From Methylococcaceae bacterium (GTDB lineage Bacteria > Pseudomonadota > Gammaproteobacteria > Methylococcales > Methylomonadaceae): 6,747 nt of DNA. Positions 4,328 to 6,747 of this stretch are shown piece after piece. The notes under the pieces were generated by a model that worked only from the letters and a program-made list of their open reading frames with translations, ran no database searches and was not told the origin of the DNA. The DNA lies in the NCBI GenBank assembly GCA_030618325.1, contig JAUXDP010000174.1, positions 1 through 6,747 of the forward strand. Direction: 5' to 3'. A program made the translations under genes and the position numbers. The first letter of the stretch is position 1. Every line of letters starts with the position of its first letter.

Positions 4328-6169
4328 ATGAATAAATCAAGAAGGCAGTTGGCCTTAGACGTTAGGCTTTCCGCTGCACAAATGGCGGCAAGCATCGATC
4401 ATCCTGCACACACCACCAATGGTGACGAACAAAAATTTCGTTACGATCAGTCAAAAAAATTTGCACCCAACTATTTAGCCAGTTACACCAAAGGTTTACC
4501 CCATGATTATGATACTGGGCTAATTTCTAATCCTGATGATTTCCAACAATTTGTAAAGGGGATTGACAGTGGTGATCCTCGTGACTTTCGGGATACCCCG
4601 CTAGGGGTTCCTGAAAATTGCAGTGGTATTTATTGCCTACCTAAGTGGAAATCGGCTAAAGCGCTTAGTTTACCTAAAGGTAAGAATGCCGATAAAAAAG
4701 CAGATGTACGTGCATGGGAAAGTGCGGGCGCAGGGCAAACCTTTGATTTAGAGGGGCCTGATGCTCAAGCGGTTACCATGCCTCCTGCTCCAGCTCTAGG
4801 TAGTACTGAACTGACCGCTGAAATGGGTGAAGTTTATGTTCAGGCACTATTGCGAGATACGCCTTTTACTGCCATGGCACTAGGAACTACTCCGACAAAA
4901 AGTGATTCAGCCAAGGTTAAGAAACATATCAATCAGCTTAACAAGTTGGATTGGTTTTCTGGTGCGGAAATCGCAGTCAATGCAGTCGAGTCATCCCGGC
5001 GGCGTATAAACTTAAAGTCTCATACAGCATTTCGCGGTATAACACCCGGAGATAACATCGGGCCATACATTTCACAATTTCTACTGGCAGGAAATGCCGG
5101 AATAAACGGAAATGATGCAGAAAGAGATGCGAGCGATGGATTAATTTCATACGGTGCCATTACAGCAGATCAACGCGTACGTCATGCCAGTAAGGGAGAT
5201 AATCACATGACTGAATGGGACGAATGGTTTGATGTCCAAAATGGTGCCAATCTTGCAGGGCAGGAAAGCTATGACAACAATACCAAACGCCGGTTTATTA
5301 CCACACCTCGCGATATGGCTACCTATGTTCATTATGATGCATTATATGAATCTTATTTGAATGCCTGTTTGATTTTATTGGGTGATGGCATTCCCTTTGA
5401 CCCAGGTATTCCCTTTCAACTCCCTGACAACTTAGATCATCAGCAAGGTTTCGCTCATTTTGGTGGGCCACATATTCTTACATTAGTCACTGAAGTGGCA
5501 ACACGCGCTTTAAAAGCTGTGCGTTACCAGAAATTTAATATTCATCGTCGATTAAGACCTGAAGCGCTGGCTGCTCGGTTGCACAAAGCCAAGAAACTAA
5601 AGTCTTCAGCACCAGAGTTGGCAGAGATGCTGAGTGATCTAAAAAATAGCGGTATTATTAGCGACATTGAAGCAATGAATCAAGACCACAATCCAAGTAA
5701 AGAGGCGACCCGTTTACTTCCTATGGCTTTTTGTGAAGGTTCACCAATGCATCCTTCCTATGGTGCTGGGCACGCAACGGTCGCTGGTGCTTGCGTCACC
5801 ATTCTGAAAGCTTTTTTTGATCATAAACATCCTCTGGCTATGGCAGGTGATCCTGGCAAAGCATTTGTACCTGATGCGAAGGGGCAATGTCTTGAAGTTA
5901 TTGATGTGTTAATGCCTAACCCGGACATAACTAGTACTAAAACAGAAATTCCAGGTGTACTGACCGTAGAAGGGGAGCTGAATAAATTAGCCTCCAATAT
6001 TTCCATTGGCAGAGATTGGGCGGGAGTACATTATTTTACTGATTACATCGAGTCCTTGCGGATGGGGGAGAAAATTGCTTTGGGAATTTTACAAGAACAA
6101 AAGCTAACATATGGTGAAAACTTCTCTATGACATTACCTCTATTTGATGGAGGTGCAATTAGAATATAG
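4328..6169 (+). CDS. Vanadium-dependent haloperoxidase (algal/cyanobacterial bromoperoxidase type)
   Basis: From ATG 4328 the product is 613 residues, close to the roughly 600 of algal vanadium bromoperoxidases. These use vanadate and hydrogen peroxide to oxidise halide to hypohalous acid. The C-terminal PAP2-type core has the full vanadate pocket. K402 and R410-P411 lie in QKFNIHRRLRPEA. H475, G481 and the acid-base histidine H482 lie in HPSYGAGHATVAGA. R562 and H568 lie in GRDWAGVHYF. The spacing K-x7-RP and H-x6-H matches the Corallina-type enzymes rather than the fungal K-x6-RP chloroperoxidases. The usual serine of SGH is alanine (A480). The N-terminal half, including LGSTELTAEMGEVYVQALLRD, is also of this subgroup. 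I see no Sec or Tat signal, so location is unclear. The alternative start at 4271 would add 19 polar residues. The gene appears monocistronic and converges on the next gene. Halide preference cannot be read from sequence, and a phosphatase-like activity is possible. Confidence 0.92.
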   Translation: MNKSRRQLALDVRLSAAQMAASIDHPAHTTNGDEQKFRYDQSKKFAPNYLASYTKGLPHDYDTGLISNPDDFQQFVKGIDSGDPRDFRDTPLGVPENCSGIYCLPKWKSAKALSLPKGKNADKKADVRAWESAGAGQTFDLEGPDAQAVTMPPAPALGSTELTAEMGEVYVQALLRDTPFTAMALGTTPTKSDSAKVKKHINQLNKLDWFSGAEIAVNAVESSRRRINLKSHTAFRGITPGDNIGPYISQFLLAGNAGINGNDAERDASDGLISYGAITADQRVRHASKGDNHMTEWDEWFDVQNGANLAGQESYDNNTKRRFITTPRDMATYVHYDALYESYLNACLILLGDGIPFDPGIPFQLPDNLDHQQGFAHFGGPHILTLVTEVATRALKAVRYQKFNIHRRLRPEALAARLHKAKKLKSSAPELAEMLSDLKNSGIISDIEAMNQDHNPSKEATRLLPMAFCEGSPMHPSYGAGHATVAGACVTILKAFFDHKHPLAMAGDPGKAFVPDAKGQCLEVIDVLMPNPDITSTKTEIPGVLTVEGELNKLASNISIGRDWAGVHYFTDYIESLRMGEKIALGILQEQKLTYGENFSMTLPLFDGGAIRI

Positions 6170-6184
6170 AGAAAGGTCTTATTA

Positions 6185-6217
6185 TTGGGCTTATAACCGT
6201 ATAGGTTATGAGCCCAA
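6185..6217. terminator. Long hairpin between convergent genes (probable shared terminator)
   Basis: TTGGGCTTATAACC (6185-6198) pairs with GGTTATGAGCCCAA (6204-6217) over 14 bp, with one T-G wobble and a 5-base loop. It lies 15 bases after the haloperoxidase stop and 28 bases beyond the stop of the opposite gene. No proper T-tract follows on either strand, so it is not a canonical intrinsic terminator. It may act as a processing barrier or a weak two-way terminator. Confidence 0.5.
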
Positions 6218-6245
6218 CACTACTACAAAAAAGTATTTATAAGCT

Positions 6246-6662
6246 TCAATCACCTTTAAAGTTATGATACTTATCTTTAAGATCCTTGAAAACAACAACA
6301 GCTTTAGCTGTTATAGCTTCGACTTCTGATTTTTCCATCTCCCCTTTTTTGTATTCTCTGCGCGCGCGGCCTAGTTGTCCTAGTGCTTTTTCGCGAATAC
6401 GATATGTTACTGCGCTTTCTATTGTTTTAGCTTTTTGTTTTGTAGATTTGAACAATTTCATAACGACATCTTTTTCAGCATCATCTTGAATAGCTTTTAG
6501 TGTTTCTTCTACTAAAACGATTGCCTCGTCAATTGCTTCAGCTGTAGCTGCTGGCGATTTATTTTCGATTTTTCCTGCCTTTTTGGCCATTGCAGAAGGT
6601 GCAACGGCAAGCATTGCAAAGCTAACGAATATAGCCAATGTTAGTTTTTTCATTAAACCCAT
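6246..6662 (-). CDS. Small exported helix-rich protein of unknown function
   Basis: This 138-residue protein has a clear Sec signal peptide: KK at 5-6, hydrophobic residues 7-21, with probable cleavage after SAMA (A26). The mature part of about 112 residues is rich in Lys, Glu and Ala, has no cysteine, no CxxCH haem motif and only one histidine. It reads as several amphipathic helices (about residues 36-60, 61-84, 85-102 and 104-133), suggesting a small periplasmic helical bundle. I do not recognise the family. The missing haem motif argues against cytochrome c', and the histidine shortage argues against SmbP-type metal binders. The start at 6662 is preferred because GAGGT (6677-6673) lies 10 bases upstream. 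The ATG at 6653, which gives MKKLTLAIF, is possible but further from that site. The gene converges with the haloperoxidase and appears to be independently transcribed from beyond the right part of the window. Confidence 0.85.
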   Translation of the reverse strand: MGLMKKLTLAIFVSFAMLAVAPSAMAKKAGKIENKSPAATAEAIDEAIVLVEETLKAIQDDAEKDVVMKLFKSTKQKAKTIESAVTYRIREKALGQLGRARREYKKGEMEKSEVEAITAKAVVVFKDLKDKYHNFKGD

Positions 6663-6672
6663 AATAGAAATT

Positions 6673-6677
6673 ACCTC
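6673..6677 (-). promoter_or_regulatory. Ribosome-binding site of the small exported protein gene
   Basis: GAGGT on the minus strand sits 10 bases before the ATG at 6662, slightly long but usable. It is 19 bases from the alternative ATG at 6653, which disfavours that start. Confidence 0.5.
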
Positions 6678-6705
6678 GTGTAAATTAATGTTTTAGTTTA
6701 TGCAT

Positions 6706-6718
6706 TAGCTAATAGCTA
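6706..6718. repeat. TAGCTA repeat pair upstream of the small exported protein gene
   Basis: Two copies of the self-palindromic TAGCTA (6706-6711 and 6713-6718) are separated by one A, about 45 bases upstream of the start. This could be an operator in the promoter region. I could not assign confident -35 and -10 boxes around it. Confidence 0.3.
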
Positions 6719-6747
6719 GAGCATCCAATTGATCATATCATAATATT

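Noticed and set aside
6286..6489. Plus-strand 67-codon frame opposite the small exported protein
   Set aside because: It is antisense to a gene with a clear signal peptide and ribosome site, so it is best read as a shadow.

Overview
The window looks like chromosomal DNA from an AT-leaning gammaproteobacterium. The exonuclease I gene (sbcB) points to Gammaproteobacteria. A periplasmic MxaD-type SRPBCC protein paired with a YVTN beta-propeller is a combination I associate with methylotrophs, so a Methylococcales-type methanotroph is my best guess. That placement is an inference from gene content, not a database result.

Layout, left to right. Positions 1-120 on the minus strand hold the first 40 codons of a glycogen-debranching enzyme / isoamylase (glgX-like), which runs off the left edge. 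A divergent intergenic region (121-366) ends in a near-perfect 11-bp-arm palindrome just before sbcB (367-1824, +). A 170-bp gap with several inverted repeats and a consensus TATAAT box leads into an exported MxaD-like protein (1995-2597, +). A seven-bladed YVTN propeller (2598-3575, +, GTG start) abuts it with no spacing, and a small unrecognised 94-residue protein (3636-3920, +) follows. After about 400 bp without a convincing gene comes a large vanadium-dependent haloperoxidase of the algal/cyanobacterial bromoperoxidase type (4328-6169, +). It converges, across a long hairpin, on a small exported helix-rich protein (6246-6662, -).

How the genes fit together: the MxaD-like and propeller genes form a tight pair whose products both carry signal peptides, so they probably act together in the periplasm. 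The most striking structure is at their junction. A textbook intrinsic terminator (13-bp stem plus U-tract) lies inside the propeller gene and encodes the core of its signal peptide. Expression of the second gene may therefore depend on translation across, or readthrough of, that terminator. The glgX-like, sbcB and haloperoxidase genes look like independent units. I found no mobile element, CRISPR array, tRNA or rRNA.
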